54,941 bases of DNA, from positions 1-54,941 of the forward strand of contig CAJTOY010000010.1 of the NCBI GenBank assembly GCA_910578195.1. The letters are read 5' to 3'. The position numbers and the translations under genes were made by a program. The notes below the pieces were generated by a model. That model saw nothing but the letters and a program-made list of their open reading frames with translations. It was not told the origin of the DNA and ran no database searches. Source of the stretch: an uncultured Christensenella sp. (GTDB taxonomy: Bacteria > Bacillota > Clostridia > Christensenellales > Borkfalkiaceae). Shown here piece by piece: positions 47,587 to 54,941 of the stretch (the stretch's first letter is position 1; every line of letters starts with the position of its first letter).

Positions 47587-48414
47587 TTAATTAATTCTCT
47601 TCAAAATGAACTTTGAAGTAGGGTTCTTCTTCTTTCTCGTCTTATAGCCGAGCGCAGGCTTGCCCCAAGGGGTCATAGGCCCTGCGTGGCCGACGGGGCT
47701 CTTGCCTTCGCCGCCGCCGTGAGGGTGGTCGCAAGGGTTCATAACCGAGCCGCGGACGGTGGGCTTGACGCCGAGGTGTCTTGTTTTACCCGCTTTGCCG
47801 AGGTGAATGATTTCGTGTTCGACGTTGCCGACCTGACCGATCGTCGCCTTGCACTTTACGGGAACGAGTCTCATTTCGCCCGAGGGCATTTTGAGGGTTG
47901 CGTAAGCGCCCTCTTTCGCCATAATCTGCGCGGAGATGCCTGCCGCCCTCGCAATCTGCGCGCCTCTGCCGGGTTGCATTTCGATTGCGTGAACTACGGT
48001 ACCTACGGGAATATCGGCAAGCGCGAGCGCGTTGCCCGCCTTGATGTCTGCCGTGGGACCCGAAAGCACCTTGTCGCCGACCGTAAGTCCTACGGGCGCG
48101 AGAATGTATCTCTTTTCGCCGTCGGCGTACGCGAGGAGCGCGATGTGCGCCGAACGGTTGGGGTCGTACTGAATACTCTTAACCGTTGCGGGAACGCCGT
48201 CCTTGTTGCGCTTGAAGTCTATAATTCTGTATTTCGTTCTGTTGCCGCCGCCGATGTGACGAACGGTGATTTTGCCTTGATTGTTTCTTCCGCCCGACTT
48301 GCGCTTATCGTGAAGCAAGCTTCTTTCGGGCTTGTCGCCCGACAGCTCCGTATATGCGCTGACCGTCATGAAACGGCGGGACGGCGAAGTGGGTTTATAC
48401 CTTTTTACTGCCAT
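47587..48414 (-). CDS. rplB: 50S ribosomal protein L2
   Basis: 275 residues: MAVKRYKPTSPSRRFMTVSA, HKRKSGGRNNQGKITVRHIG-like block (as KRKSGGRNNQGKITVRHIGG), and the peptidyl-transferase loop GSVMNPCDHPHGGGEGKSPV with its conserved His residues. Confidence 0.98.
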   Translation of the reverse strand: MAVKRYKPTSPSRRFMTVSAYTELSGDKPERSLLHDKRKSGGRNNQGKITVRHIGGGNRTKYRIIDFKRNKDGVPATVKSIQYDPNRSAHIALLAYADGEKRYILAPVGLTVGDKVLSGPTADIKAGNALALADIPVGTVVHAIEMQPGRGAQIARAAGISAQIMAKEGAYATLKMPSGEMRLVPVKCKATIGQVGNVEHEIIHLGKAGKTRHLGVKPTVRGSVMNPCDHPHGGGEGKSPVGHAGPMTPWGKPALGYKTRKKKNPTSKFILKRIN

Positions 48415-48426
48415 TTTTCTGCCTCC

Positions 48427-48717
48427 TTACGATAACGAGTTGAAGAACTCGATGCCCTTCGAATCAGCTTCGAGCTGAACGATTGCTTTCTTGTAATCGG
48501 GCGTATAACCTTCGTTTCTGCCCATTCTTTTAAGCTTGCCGTGGCAGTTTACGGTGTTAACGTATTTAACGCTTACTCCGAAAAGCTTTTCTACCGCGTG
48601 CTTAATCTGCGTCTTGTTCGCCGACTTCTTTACTATGAAAGTGTATTTCTTGTCGGCTATACCGTCGTAACCCTTTTCCGTGAGGAGGGGTTTGATTATT
48701 ATATCTTCGGCAAACAT
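48427..48717 (-). CDS. rplW: 50S ribosomal protein L23
   Basis: 96 residues: IIIKPLLTEKGYDGIADKKY, VEKLFGVSVKYVNTVNCHGK and GRNEGYTPDYKKAIVQLEAD. Docking site for signal-recognition and trigger factors at the tunnel exit. Start overlaps the rplD stop (TAATG). Confidence 0.98.
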   Translation of the reverse strand: MFAEDIIIKPLLTEKGYDGIADKKYTFIVKKSANKTQIKHAVEKLFGVSVKYVNTVNCHGKLKRMGRNEGYTPDYKKAIVQLEADSKGIEFFNSLS

Positions 48718-49343
48718 TATTCTCCGTAGACCTCCTCTATTTTCTGAACCGCCGCTTTGGTCAATACAACCTTTGCGTTGGCAACCACTTCATAAGTGGA
48801 AATCTGCTGAACGGGAAGGGTGGAAAGGCTTTCGATGTTCCTTGCCGCGCGGATTACGCCCAAATCGTCGTTATCCATTACCACGACGGCGGTCTTGTCC
48901 AGCTTCAAAGCTTTCTGGAACGCGACCATTTCCTTCGTCTTGCCCTCCTTGACCGCAAGGCTGTCTATAACGACGAGCTCGCCGTCGGCAACCTTTTTGG
49001 AAAGTGCGGAAACAAGCGCGGCTGCCTTTGCCTTCTTGTTCATGTCCTTTGAAAAGTCGCGGCTCTTGGGGGCGAATACTACGCCGCCCTTGATCCACTG
49101 CGGAGCCCTGATCGAGCCCTGACGCGCGTTACCGGTACCCTTCTGTCTCCAAGGCTTTCTGCCGCCGCCCCTTACTTCCGTACGGGTGAGGGTGGATTTC
49201 GTGCCTTGTCTTTCGTTCGCGAGACGGGTTACGACCGCCTGGTGAATGAGGGGTTCGTTGTACTCCGCGCCGAATACCTTTTCGCTTAAATCTATTGTGC
49301 CGGCCTCTTTGCCGTCCATCTTATATACTTTAATTGTAGGCAT
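48717..49343 (-). CDS. rplD: 50S ribosomal protein L4
   Basis: 208 residues: RQGTKSTLTRTEVRGGGRKP, WRQKGTGNARQGSIRAPQWI (tunnel loop) and GGVVFAPKSRDFSKDMNKKA. L4 regulates its own S10 operon in some bacteria. Confidence 0.98.
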   Translation of the reverse strand: MPTIKVYKMDGKEAGTIDLSEKVFGAEYNEPLIHQAVVTRLANERQGTKSTLTRTEVRGGGRKPWRQKGTGNARQGSIRAPQWIKGGVVFAPKSRDFSKDMNKKAKAAALVSALSKKVADGELVVIDSLAVKEGKTKEMVAFQKALKLDKTAVVVMDNDDLGVIRAARNIESLSTLPVQQISTYEVVANAKVVLTKAAVQKIEEVYGE

Positions 49344-49354
49344 CTCTCTTCTCC

Positions 49355-49984
49355 TTATTTAACGGTATCGTTGATAGTAACGATGCTGCCGTTGGGTCCG
49401 GGCACCGAGCCTTTGACAAGCAGACAGTTTCTCTCGACGTCAACTCTGACGATTTCGAGGTTCTGTATCGTTACATTTTCCACACCGTACTGACCCGCTA
49501 AGTGTTTGTTCTTGAAAACTCTCGAAGGCGAGCTGTTCGCACCCATCGAGCCGGGCTCTCTGTGTACGGGGCCGACGCCGTGCGTTTCTTTCAGTCTGTG
49601 CTGATTCCAGCGCTTGATAACACCGCTGTATCCGTGACCCTTCGTGACGCCGTGAACGTCAACCTTGTCGCCCGCCGCGAATACGTCCGCCTTGATTTCC
49701 TTGCCCACTTCGTAGGAAGAGATGTCGGCAAGTCTGAATTCTTTCAGCACCTTGCAAGGCTTGACGCCCGCTTTCTTGAACTGTCCGAGTTCGGGCTTCG
49801 TCAGCGCTTTTTCCTTCGCCTCGTCAAAACCGATTTTAAGCGCGGAATATCCGTCTTTCTCAACAGTTTTGATTTGTACCACGGGGCAGGGACCTGCCTC
49901 GATTACGGTTACGGGAATTACTTTCCCTTCCGGAGTAAAAATCTGGGTCATCCCCGCTTTACGTCCGATGATTGCTTTATTCAT
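49355..49984 (-). CDS. rplC: 50S ribosomal protein L3
   Basis: 209 residues: MNKAIIGRKAGMTQIFTPEG, VTKGHGYSGVIKRWNQHRLK, and EPGSMGANSSPSRVFKNKHL. GGAGGAACTTTATCA precedes the ATG. A 214-base gap with repeat copy 5 separates it from rpsJ. Confidence 0.98.
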   Translation of the reverse strand: MNKAIIGRKAGMTQIFTPEGKVIPVTVIEAGPCPVVQIKTVEKDGYSALKIGFDEAKEKALTKPELGQFKKAGVKPCKVLKEFRLADISSYEVGKEIKADVFAAGDKVDVHGVTKGHGYSGVIKRWNQHRLKETHGVGPVHREPGSMGANSSPSRVFKNKHLAGQYGVENVTIQNLEIVRVDVERNCLLVKGSVPGPNGSIVTINDTVK

Positions 49985-50098
49985 TGATAAAGTTCCTCCG
50001 TTTTATTTTTTATTTTCCGATACCGCGTCCCGCCGTTCCGCCGCTTTAAGTCGTCGCCTGCGCTCCGTAGAGTATCGATATTGTCTTATTGAATTATA

Positions 50099-50198
50099 AT
50101 GCAGAGATGCGAGCGAGACAAGGAAAGCGAGCATTTTTGAGGGGAAGCTCACTAATCCGCAAGCGACCCGAATGACGCCGTATCTCGACGCATATGCA
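50099..50198 (-). repeat. Dispersed intergenic repeat, copy 5 (rpsJ-rplC gap)
   Basis: Starts ATGCAGAGATGCGAGCGAGA, has ACAAGGAAAGCGAGCATTTT, and ends CTCGACGCATATGCAT right at the rpsJ stop. The ends can pair imperfectly (ATGCA, ATGCG, CGAG with CTCG, CGCAT, TGCAT). Confidence 0.8.
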
Positions 50199-50498
50199 TT
50201 AAAGTTTAATCTTGATGTCAACGCCCGCGGGAAGGTGAACTGTATCCAGAAGCTTCGCGTTGGGGGTGTAGATGTCGATAATTCTCTTATACGTTCTCTG
50301 CTCGAACTGTTCGCGGCTGTCCTTGTATTTGTGGGGCGAGCGGAGAATCGTTACGATTTCTCTCTCGGTGGGAAGGGGAATGGGTCCCGAAATTTTCGCG
50401 CCGCTCTTCTTCATGGTCTCGACTATGCGGGAAGCCGCAAGGTCGACAAGCTCGTGGTCGTATGCCGCAAGTTTAATTCTGATTTTCTGTCCTGCCAT
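50199..50498 (-). CDS. rpsJ: 30S ribosomal protein S10
   Basis: 99 residues: IRIKLAAYDHELVDLAASRI, GAKISGPIPLPTEREIVTIL, and SPHKYKDSREQFEQRTYKRI. First gene of the S10 operon; AAGGAG precedes the ATG. S10 also acts in antitermination with NusB. Confidence 0.98.
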   Translation of the reverse strand: MAGQKIRIKLAAYDHELVDLAASRIVETMKKSGAKISGPIPLPTEREIVTILRSPHKYKDSREQFEQRTYKRIIDIYTPNAKLLDTVHLPAGVDIKIKL

Positions 50499-50563
50499 TT
50501 TGTTAACTCCTTTTTTTATCCTAACATTTTCGTTTATGTCAACTTAACCGTGTGTATCGCAGC

Positions 50564-50732
50564 TTAGGGCATAAATAAAAAGCCGCGGTTAGTCGCAGAA
50601 GTCTCGCTTCTACATTTGTCAGCGTAAATTATCTGTCCCTTTGGCTTAAAGGATTTTGCAGTAACTTCACGCTTCAACCCATACAATCGGTCAAAAAGGG
50701 CATAAAAATGCCTATGTTGACGCACTTCTCTA
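50564..50732 (-). promoter_or_regulatory. S10 operon leader region
   Basis: About 228 transcribed bases precede rpsJ. Early in it, GGCAT-TTTT-ATGCC (50700-50713) followed by CTTTTTG looks like a short terminator; AGAAG-CGAG-ACTTCT (about 50606-50620) is another hairpin. The region 50499-50826 holds no convincing gene. Leader-based control by a ribosomal protein is plausible but unproven. Confidence 0.5.
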
Positions 50733-50761
50733 AGTATATCCGAAAAACTAAGCCAAGTCAA
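50733..50761 (-). promoter_or_regulatory. S10 operon promoter
   Basis: Minus-strand TTGACT (50756-50761), 17 bases, TATACT (50733-50738). Confidence 0.8.
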
Positions 50762-50826
50762 CCGATTTTAACAACTTTTTTAAAAAATTTTACGCGGTCG
50801 GAATATTTCCGCCCGCGCTTAATTTA

Positions 50827-51093
50827 TCAGCCGTTAAGTAAATCTATTACAAGGCAAAAACCGGCTTTCAGCCCCGCGGTGAAACATGACACGTTTTCCT
50901 CGGCGCTGAGGTCAGCCGTCGTATCAGCGTATTTTTCGAATAATTCTAATTGCTCGCCGTCTAACGCCTTTTTCAGCTTGTCGAAAATTCTACCCTCACA
51001 TTCATTGATTTCTTTATATTCTTTGGACATTTTTACATTATCCCTAATGTACTCACACTTAATAAAAAAATTATTTAACAATTGTTCCAACAT
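50827..51093 (-). CDS. Small DUF6809-like protein
   Basis: 88 residues, mostly helical: MLEQLLNNFFIKCEYIRDNV at the start and ENVSCFTAGLKAGFCLVIDL at the end, a pattern like the small DUF6809 family common beside phage-like regulators in Clostridia. AAGGTG precedes the ATG. Its promoter spacer is a palindromic operator, and an XRE gene is divergent. Function unknown. Confidence 0.72.
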   Translation of the reverse strand: MLEQLLNNFFIKCEYIRDNVKMSKEYKEINECEGRIFDKLKKALDGEQLELFEKYADTTADLSAEENVSCFTAGLKAGFCLVIDLLNG

Positions 51094-51120
51094 AATTTTC
51101 ACCTTAAAAGTTTTTATTTT

Positions 51121-51149
51121 ATTGTATTAGGAAATTTCCCTAATGTCAG
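51121..51149 (-). promoter_or_regulatory. DUF6809-like gene promoter with operator as spacer
   Basis: Minus-strand CTGACA (51144-51149), spacer TTAGGGAAATTTCCTAA (51127-51143, near-perfect palindrome, exactly 17 bases), TACAAT (51121-51126). Confidence 0.85.
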
Positions 51150-51156
51150 GTATTTG

Positions 51157-51176
51157 TTAGGAATTTTTCCTATAAT
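51157..51176 (+). promoter_or_regulatory. Operator candidate overlapping the XRE gene -10 box, predicted leaderless
   Basis: TTAGGAATTTTTCCTATAA (51157-51175) repeats the palindrome of the divergent promoter. It overlaps TATAAT (51171-51176), which is followed by six bases and the XRE ATG at 51183. No -35 box of good quality. Confidence 0.75.
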
Positions 51177-51182
51177 AATTTT

Positions 51183-51389
51183 ATGAATACACAATTAACA
51201 AGATTAAAGCAACTTCGCACAGAAAGCGGGCTCAGCCAGAAACAGCTTGCGGCTGAGCTTGATACAACAAACAGCAGTGTATGCGATTGGGAATGCGGGC
51301 GTTCCGAACCGGATATTGCAACGTTAAAAAAAATTGCAAAATATTTTAATGTTTCAACCGATTATCTTTTAGGTTTAACCGACACTTAA
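51183..51389 (+). CDS. XRE-family regulator, minimal helix-turn-helix protein
   Basis: 68 residues, one Cro/C1 domain: TRLKQLRTESGLSQKQLAAE, TTNSSVCDWECGRSEPDIAT and FNVSTDYLLGLTDT. The ATG lies six bases after a TATAAT, so the mRNA is probably leaderless, and no ribosome binding site is present. Two palindromes between it and the divergent small gene are its likely binding sites, implying control of both. Confidence 0.87.
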   Translation: MNTQLTRLKQLRTESGLSQKQLAAELDTTNSSVCDWECGRSEPDIATLKKIAKYFNVSTDYLLGLTDT

Positions 51390-51415
51390 TTTTCTCTTCC
51401 GCAAAAAATTTTTTT

Positions 51416-51446
51416 CCCCGCCGCCCGATTAATTCGGGCGGCGGGG
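51416..51446. terminator. Bidirectional terminator between XRE and lipoprotein genes
   Basis: Perfect 13-bp GC stem CCCCGCCGCCCGA / TCGGGCGGCGGGG around a five-base AT loop. T-runs follow on the plus side (CATTTTTAA) and, after an A-run, on the minus side. Confidence 0.9.
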
Positions 51447-51451
51447 CATTT

Positions 51452-52084
51452 TTAATCAGCCGAAGCTTTATGCAATTCTATAACTTCGTTTATTCTTTCC
51501 TTCACGGTTATTTCAGACACTTTCTGATACTTGCCGTTTACTTGCGGAAACTCCTTGTCGACAATTACTTCACCGCATCCCCGCAAGCCGTCGCAATGTA
51601 CATAGATAACGGCAAAGCCCACAATGTGATTTTCTTTCCGTGCAATAAAAGTTATATAGTCCCCGACAACCTTACTCCCGTCCTCGGGAAAGTATTCCCA
51701 CCCATTTATATACGACCATTCGAAGCCCGAATAATAATATGTTTTTAAAGGACAGTCCGCGAGCGATGCTTGCTTCACTTCATTTGCGCCTACATATTCG
51801 GGAAAATTTGCCCAGCCGCCAATTACATTGTCGGCTCCGGTTATGACAAGGCTTCCCTCTTCTGAAATTATACGCGTTTCTATCTCGGCATTTTTAAATT
51901 CATAATTAAAAGGAATTCCGTATTGCTTTATCGAAAGTAAAGAATATTTTTCCCATTCGCCGACAAAAGCTTTGTCCGTTCTATGCATTTCCATTAAATC
52001 CGTACCTGCGCACGCGGGAAAAAACGTACTTATCAAGATTAAAAATACAAAAGGAACTAAAACCTTATTTTTTAATATTTTCAT
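51452..52084 (-). CDS. Probable lipoprotein, function unknown
   Basis: 210 residues. A hydrophobic leader KVLVPFVFLILISTFFPACA with a Cys at 25 suggests a lipoprotein, although Pro at -2 in FPAC is unusual. The mature part is mixed beta with WANFPEYVGANEV and YYYSGFEWSYINGWEYF; no motif recognised. A purine-rich AAAAGAGGT site precedes the ATG. It is flanked by two regulator genes. Confidence 0.75.
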   Translation of the reverse strand: MKILKNKVLVPFVFLILISTFFPACAGTDLMEMHRTDKAFVGEWEKYSLLSIKQYGIPFNYEFKNAEIETRIISEEGSLVITGADNVIGGWANFPEYVGANEVKQASLADCPLKTYYYSGFEWSYINGWEYFPEDGSKVVGDYITFIARKENHIVGFAVIYVHCDGLRGCGEVIVDKEFPQVNGKYQKVSEITVKERINEVIELHKASAD

Positions 52085-52150
52085 ATATGTTTACCTCTTT
52101 TCCTTTTTAATTTACTAAATTTATTTTACAGTAAATATTATAAAAAATCA

Positions 52151-52187
52151 GCCACCTTTTGTTTGCAATCCCGCAACAAAAGGTGGC
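52151..52187 (-). terminator. Terminator of the membrane-anchored XRE gene
   Basis: Perfect 13-bp stem GCCACCTTTTGTT (52151-52163) / AACAAAAGGTGGC (52175-52187); six T residues follow on the minus strand (around 52141-52149). Confidence 0.85.
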
Positions 52188-52193
52188 AATTCC

Positions 52194-52694
52194 TCATTTT
52201 TTTCTGTCTTTCATATAGTAAATCAACAATATCAGAATTGTAATCAACAACACCACCGCAACACAAGCGGAAACTATTCCGATATAATTAAAAGCATAAT
52301 TGAATCTGTTCAGAGTGATTACCGTAAGCCCTTGATAGGGTTTCAAATAAAGTATTCCTATGCTCACGCCTATAATTGCGCCGAAAACCAAAACGATTGA
52401 AACAAATATGGCAATGTAAATTTTTAATATTTTACGCCCCGTTATGGGCTCGACTTCTTTATGAACCGGCAATTCGGCTTCTTCTTTTGAAATTTCGTTT
52501 TCCTCTAAAAAATAATTCAACTCCACTTCGAAAAATTTACATAAAGCAGTCAACGCTTTGAAATTCGGACTGACCGCTCCTATTTCCCATTTTGAAACGG
52601 TTTGCCTCGATACGTTGAGCTTATCAGCCAACTCCTCTTGCGACAATCCGTTCTTTTTTCTTAGTTGATATATCTTTTCTGCCATATCATTCAT
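52194..52694 (-). CDS. XRE regulator with C-terminal membrane anchor
   Basis: About 166 residues. The N-terminal Cro/C1 domain reads KIYQLRKKNGLSQEELADKL, then NVSRQTVSKWEIGAVSPNFK. After a linker, two hydrophobic segments (near 95-117 and 130-155) place the domain at the membrane. Start choice is uncertain: the ATG at 52694 has AGAGGG 11 bases upstream, but an ATG at 52715 lies seven bases after a -10 box and could be leaderless. Target genes unknown. Confidence 0.85.
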   Translation of the reverse strand: MNDMAEKIYQLRKKNGLSQEELADKLNVSRQTVSKWEIGAVSPNFKALTALCKFFEVELNYFLEENEISKEEAELPVHKEVEPITGRKILKIYIAIFVSIVLVFGAIIGVSIGILYLKPYQGLTVITLNRFNYAFNYIGIVSACVAVVLLITILILLIYYMKDRKK

Positions 52695-52722
52695 ATACTT
52701 CTTGACCCTCTGCATTTTTATT

Positions 52723-52751
52723 ATTATATCAACGCATAGCCCAAAAATCAA
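52723..52751 (-). promoter_or_regulatory. Promoter of the membrane-anchored XRE gene
   Basis: Minus-strand TTGATT (52746-52751), 17 bases, TATAAT (52723-52728). Confidence 0.78.
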
Positions 52752-52802
52752 TACCTTGCGTAAAATATCCAACGCTTGCCCGCGCAAATTTAATTTACCC
52801 CC

Positions 52803-52830
52803 TTGAAAAATTCAGATTTTATAGTATAAT
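52803..52830 (+). promoter_or_regulatory. Promoter of the EF-G-like gene
   Basis: TTGAAA (52803-52808), 16 bases, TATAAT (52825-52830). A small leader hairpin CCGCT-TTA-AGCGG (52843-52855) precedes the AAGGGGA ribosome binding site. Confidence 0.78.
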
Positions 52831-52871
52831 GAATTTAATAACCGCTTTAAGCGGGATAAGGGGAAACAATT

Positions 52872-54917
52872 ATGAATATCAACGAAATACGAAACGTCGC
52901 GGTTATCGGACACAGCGGCGAAGGCAAAACCACCCTCTGCGAGGCGATGCTGTTCAATGGAGGCATGATTGACCGCATGGGCAAGGTCGAGGACGGCACG
53001 ACCGTTATGGACTTCGACGAGCTCGAACGGGCGAAAAAGCTTTCAATCTACACCTCGGTCGCCTACCTCAACTGGAAGGGCTTCAAAATCAATCTTCTCG
53101 ATTTGCCCGGCTTCTACGACTTCGAAGGGGAACGGCACGAGGCGCTCGCCGCGTGCGGGGCGGCGGTGCTCGTTATCGGCGCGAACGGTGTTCTGTCCAT
53201 CGGCGCGGAAAGCGTCGTCGAATACTGTCTTAAATTCGGCAAGCCGCTCATTATCTTCATTAACGGCACAGACAAGGCGAACGCCGACTATCTGAGCACG
53301 CTGAACGCGCTAAAAGAAAAATACGCGGGCAAGCTCGCGCCCATACAGCTGCCCGTAATGAACGACGGCAAAATGACGGGCTATCTCAACGTCATTCAGG
53401 AACGCTGTTATAAATTCTCTTCGCAAGGCCCGCAAGAGGTGCCCGTACCCGAAAATCTTCTGCCGCAAATGAACGAAATGCAGGCAAGCCTAATGGAAAC
53501 CGCCGCCGAAAACGACGAGTTCCTCTTAGACAAGTATTTCGGCGACGGCAAACTTTCCAAGGAGGACACCGTCCACGGCATTCGAAAGGGCATTGCGACG
53601 GGCAACGTAATTCCCGTAATGGCGGGCAGCGCGCTGCAAAACCGCGGCGTTATAAACCTACTCGACGAAATTATCAGATACATGCCCCACGCCAACGAGC
53701 GCAAGAATACCCTTGCGACCGACTTGAAGGCGGACGACGTGGTCAACGTCCTGCGCGACCCCGACGCGCCCTTTGCGGCGCAGGTATTTAAAACCGTGCA
53801 CGACCCCTATTCGGGCAAGCTCAACTATATAAAGGTATTCAGAGGCACGCTGAAAAGCGGCGCGACAGTATACAACCCCAACTCGGACACCGAGGAGCGC
53901 ATAGGTCAGATATTCGTGTTGCGCGGCAAGAAAACCGAGCTCGTTTCCGAGCTGGTCGCAGGCGATATCGGCGCGGTAAACAAGCTGACCGCGACCGACA
54001 CGGGGCACACCCTCTGCGCCGTCGGAACGGCGCTGACCTTCGACCCCATACACTTCCCGAAGCCCTCGCTTTGCCTTGCGGTCAAACCCGTCAACAAGGG
54101 CGACGAGGACAAAATGTTTGCGGGCTTCAATAAAATGCTCGAAGAGGACTACACCTTCGCCGTCGAGAAAAACGCGGACACCGGCGAGCTCCTCTTATAC
54201 GGGCAAGGCGAGATTCACCTCGAAGTGCTCGCCAAAAAACTGAAACTGCGCTACGGCATCGAAGTCAAGCTGACCGAGCCGAAAATTTCCTACCGCGAAA
54301 CCATTCGCGCCGTATCGACCGCAGAGGGCAAACACAAGAAGCAGTCGGGCGGGCACGGACAATACGGTCACTGCAAAGTGCGCTTCGAGCCGTGCGACGA
54401 GCATTTTGTTTTCGTCGACGAGGTCGTCGGCGGAGCGGTGCCCCGCCAATACATTCCCGCGGTCGAAAAGGGGCTTAAAGAGTGCATGGCGCGCGGAGTG
54501 CTTGCCGACTGCCCCGTGACGGGGGTCAAAGCCGTGCTGTTCGACGGAAGCTATCACGACGTAGACTCGTCGGAAATGGCGTTCAAAGCGGCGGCGGCGC
54601 TCGCGTTCAAAGAGGGAATTAAAAACGCGAAGCCCGTATTGCTCGAACCGGTTATGCGCCTTAAAGTCGCGGTCGGCGGAGAATTCCTCGGCAGCGTCAT
54701 GGGAGACATTTCCAAGCGCAGAGGCAGAATTTCTGACAGCCGCACCGACGGAGATATCACGACGGTCGTCGCCGAAGTGCCGCTTGCGGAAATAGCGAAG
54801 TACTCGACAGATTTGAGGGGTATGACCCGCGGCAAGGGAAAATTCACCTCCGAATTTTTAAGATACGAGGAAGTTCCTCCCCAGCTCGCAGAAAAAATAA
54901 TCTCGGAAGCCAGATAA
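52872..54917 (+). CDS. EF-G-like translational GTPase (EF-G paralogue)
   Basis: 681 residues with the five-domain order of elongation factor G. GTPase motifs depart from true EF-G: G1 is GHSGEGKTT, G3 is DLPGFYDF, where the catalytic His of DTPGH is Phe, and G4 is NGTDK. Switch I reads ERAKKLSIYTSVA instead of the RGITI type. Domains II-V are recognisable (GKLNYIKVFRGTLKSG, SGGHGQYGHCKVRFEP, and GDISKRRGRI near the end). This matches the EF-G-like subgroup often beside or apart from the main fusA; true translocase activity is doubtful. Own promoter and leader; complete, stop at 54917. Confidence 0.92.
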   Translation: MNINEIRNVAVIGHSGEGKTTLCEAMLFNGGMIDRMGKVEDGTTVMDFDELERAKKLSIYTSVAYLNWKGFKINLLDLPGFYDFEGERHEALAACGAAVLVIGANGVLSIGAESVVEYCLKFGKPLIIFINGTDKANADYLSTLNALKEKYAGKLAPIQLPVMNDGKMTGYLNVIQERCYKFSSQGPQEVPVPENLLPQMNEMQASLMETAAENDEFLLDKYFGDGKLSKEDTVHGIRKGIATGNVIPVMAGSALQNRGVINLLDEIIRYMPHANERKNTLATDLKADDVVNVLRDPDAPFAAQVFKTVHDPYSGKLNYIKVFRGTLKSGATVYNPNSDTEERIGQIFVLRGKKTELVSELVAGDIGAVNKLTATDTGHTLCAVGTALTFDPIHFPKPSLCLAVKPVNKGDEDKMFAGFNKMLEEDYTFAVEKNADTGELLLYGQGEIHLEVLAKKLKLRYGIEVKLTEPKISYRETIRAVSTAEGKHKKQSGGHGQYGHCKVRFEPCDEHFVFVDEVVGGAVPRQYIPAVEKGLKECMARGVLADCPVTGVKAVLFDGSYHDVDSSEMAFKAAAALAFKEGIKNAKPVLLEPVMRLKVAVGGEFLGSVMGDISKRRGRISDSRTDGDITTVVAEVPLAEIAKYSTDLRGMTRGKGKFTSEFLRYEEVPPQLAEKIISEAR

Positions 54918-54941
54918 AAAAGGGGCGCCCGCGCAATTGCG

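Noticed and set aside
50514..50542. A second S10 promoter (TTGACA at 50537-50542)
   Set aside because: The matching -10 (ATAAAA) is poor and transcription would start inside the rpsJ ribosome binding site.
50564..50761. A 65-codon open frame on the minus strand before rpsJ
   Set aside because: It begins inside the -35 box of the S10 promoter, has no ribosome binding site, and includes the leader hairpins, so it is more likely untranslated leader.

Overview
The window looks like chromosomal DNA of an uncultured gut-type Clostridia (Bacillota). Supporting points are a Firmicute-order S10-spc-alpha ribosomal protein cluster with zinc-type S14, a KOW protein between map and infA, a YqhQ-like (DUF1385) protein, DUF5685, strong Shine-Dalgarno sequences and many TTGACA-17-TATAAT promoters. 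Base composition is moderate. Placement near Christensenellales is only a guess. No tRNA, rRNA, prophage, insertion sequence or CRISPR array was seen.

Layout. (1) 1-10055: a rhamnoside catabolism locus on the minus strand (GH3 glycosidase, GPH-type transporter, GH78 alpha-L-rhamnosidase, rhaB, rhaA cut by the window edge), with a divergent AraC-type regulator. (2) 10056-15218: a degenerate gap, then a tight operon trpS - DUF5685 - J-like protein with cysteine string - membrane protein - J-less cysteine-string paralogue - RlmD-type rRNA methyltransferase. (3) 15296-18985: amino acid genes (thrC, aspartate aminotransferase) with a small P-loop ATPase. (4) 19107-25242: a small Cys protein, the iron uptake operon feoA-feoA-feoB-feoB-associated protein under a promoter bracketed by two palindromes, a collagen-like lipoprotein divergent from an XRE regulator, and a DtxR-family repressor. 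(5) 25229-29042: repeats, prfA, a YqhQ-PrmC fusion and rpmE. (6) 29089-34004: plus-strand MDR dehydrogenase, PLD/cardiolipin synthase and YfcE-type phosphoesterase, then small membrane, XRE, Cys-rich and lipoprotein genes. (7) 34041-50761: 32 translation-related genes on the minus strand, from rpsJ to rplQ. (8) 50827-54917: XRE-regulated small genes, a lipoprotein and an EF-G-like GTPase.

How it fits together. The rha locus would import oligosaccharides, trim rhamnose and glucose, and isomerise and phosphorylate rhamnose. The DtxR repressor 2.6 kb from feo is the natural candidate for the feo palindromes. PrfA and its methyltransferase PrmC are neighbours. Three XRE regulators sit beside small genes with visible palindromic or repeated operator candidates.

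Less ordinary signals: a dispersed intergenic repeat family (two tandem and three single copies, always just after a stop codon on the same transcript strand); several promoters whose -10 box lies 0-8 bases before the start codon, predicting leaderless mRNAs; a small family of Cys-x2-Cys / Cys-Gly-x-Cys proteins with helical tails (three copies); and a cysteine-string J-like gene pair beside a DUF5685 protein whose sequence recalls an isoprenoid-synthase motif. All readings are by eye; no database search was run.
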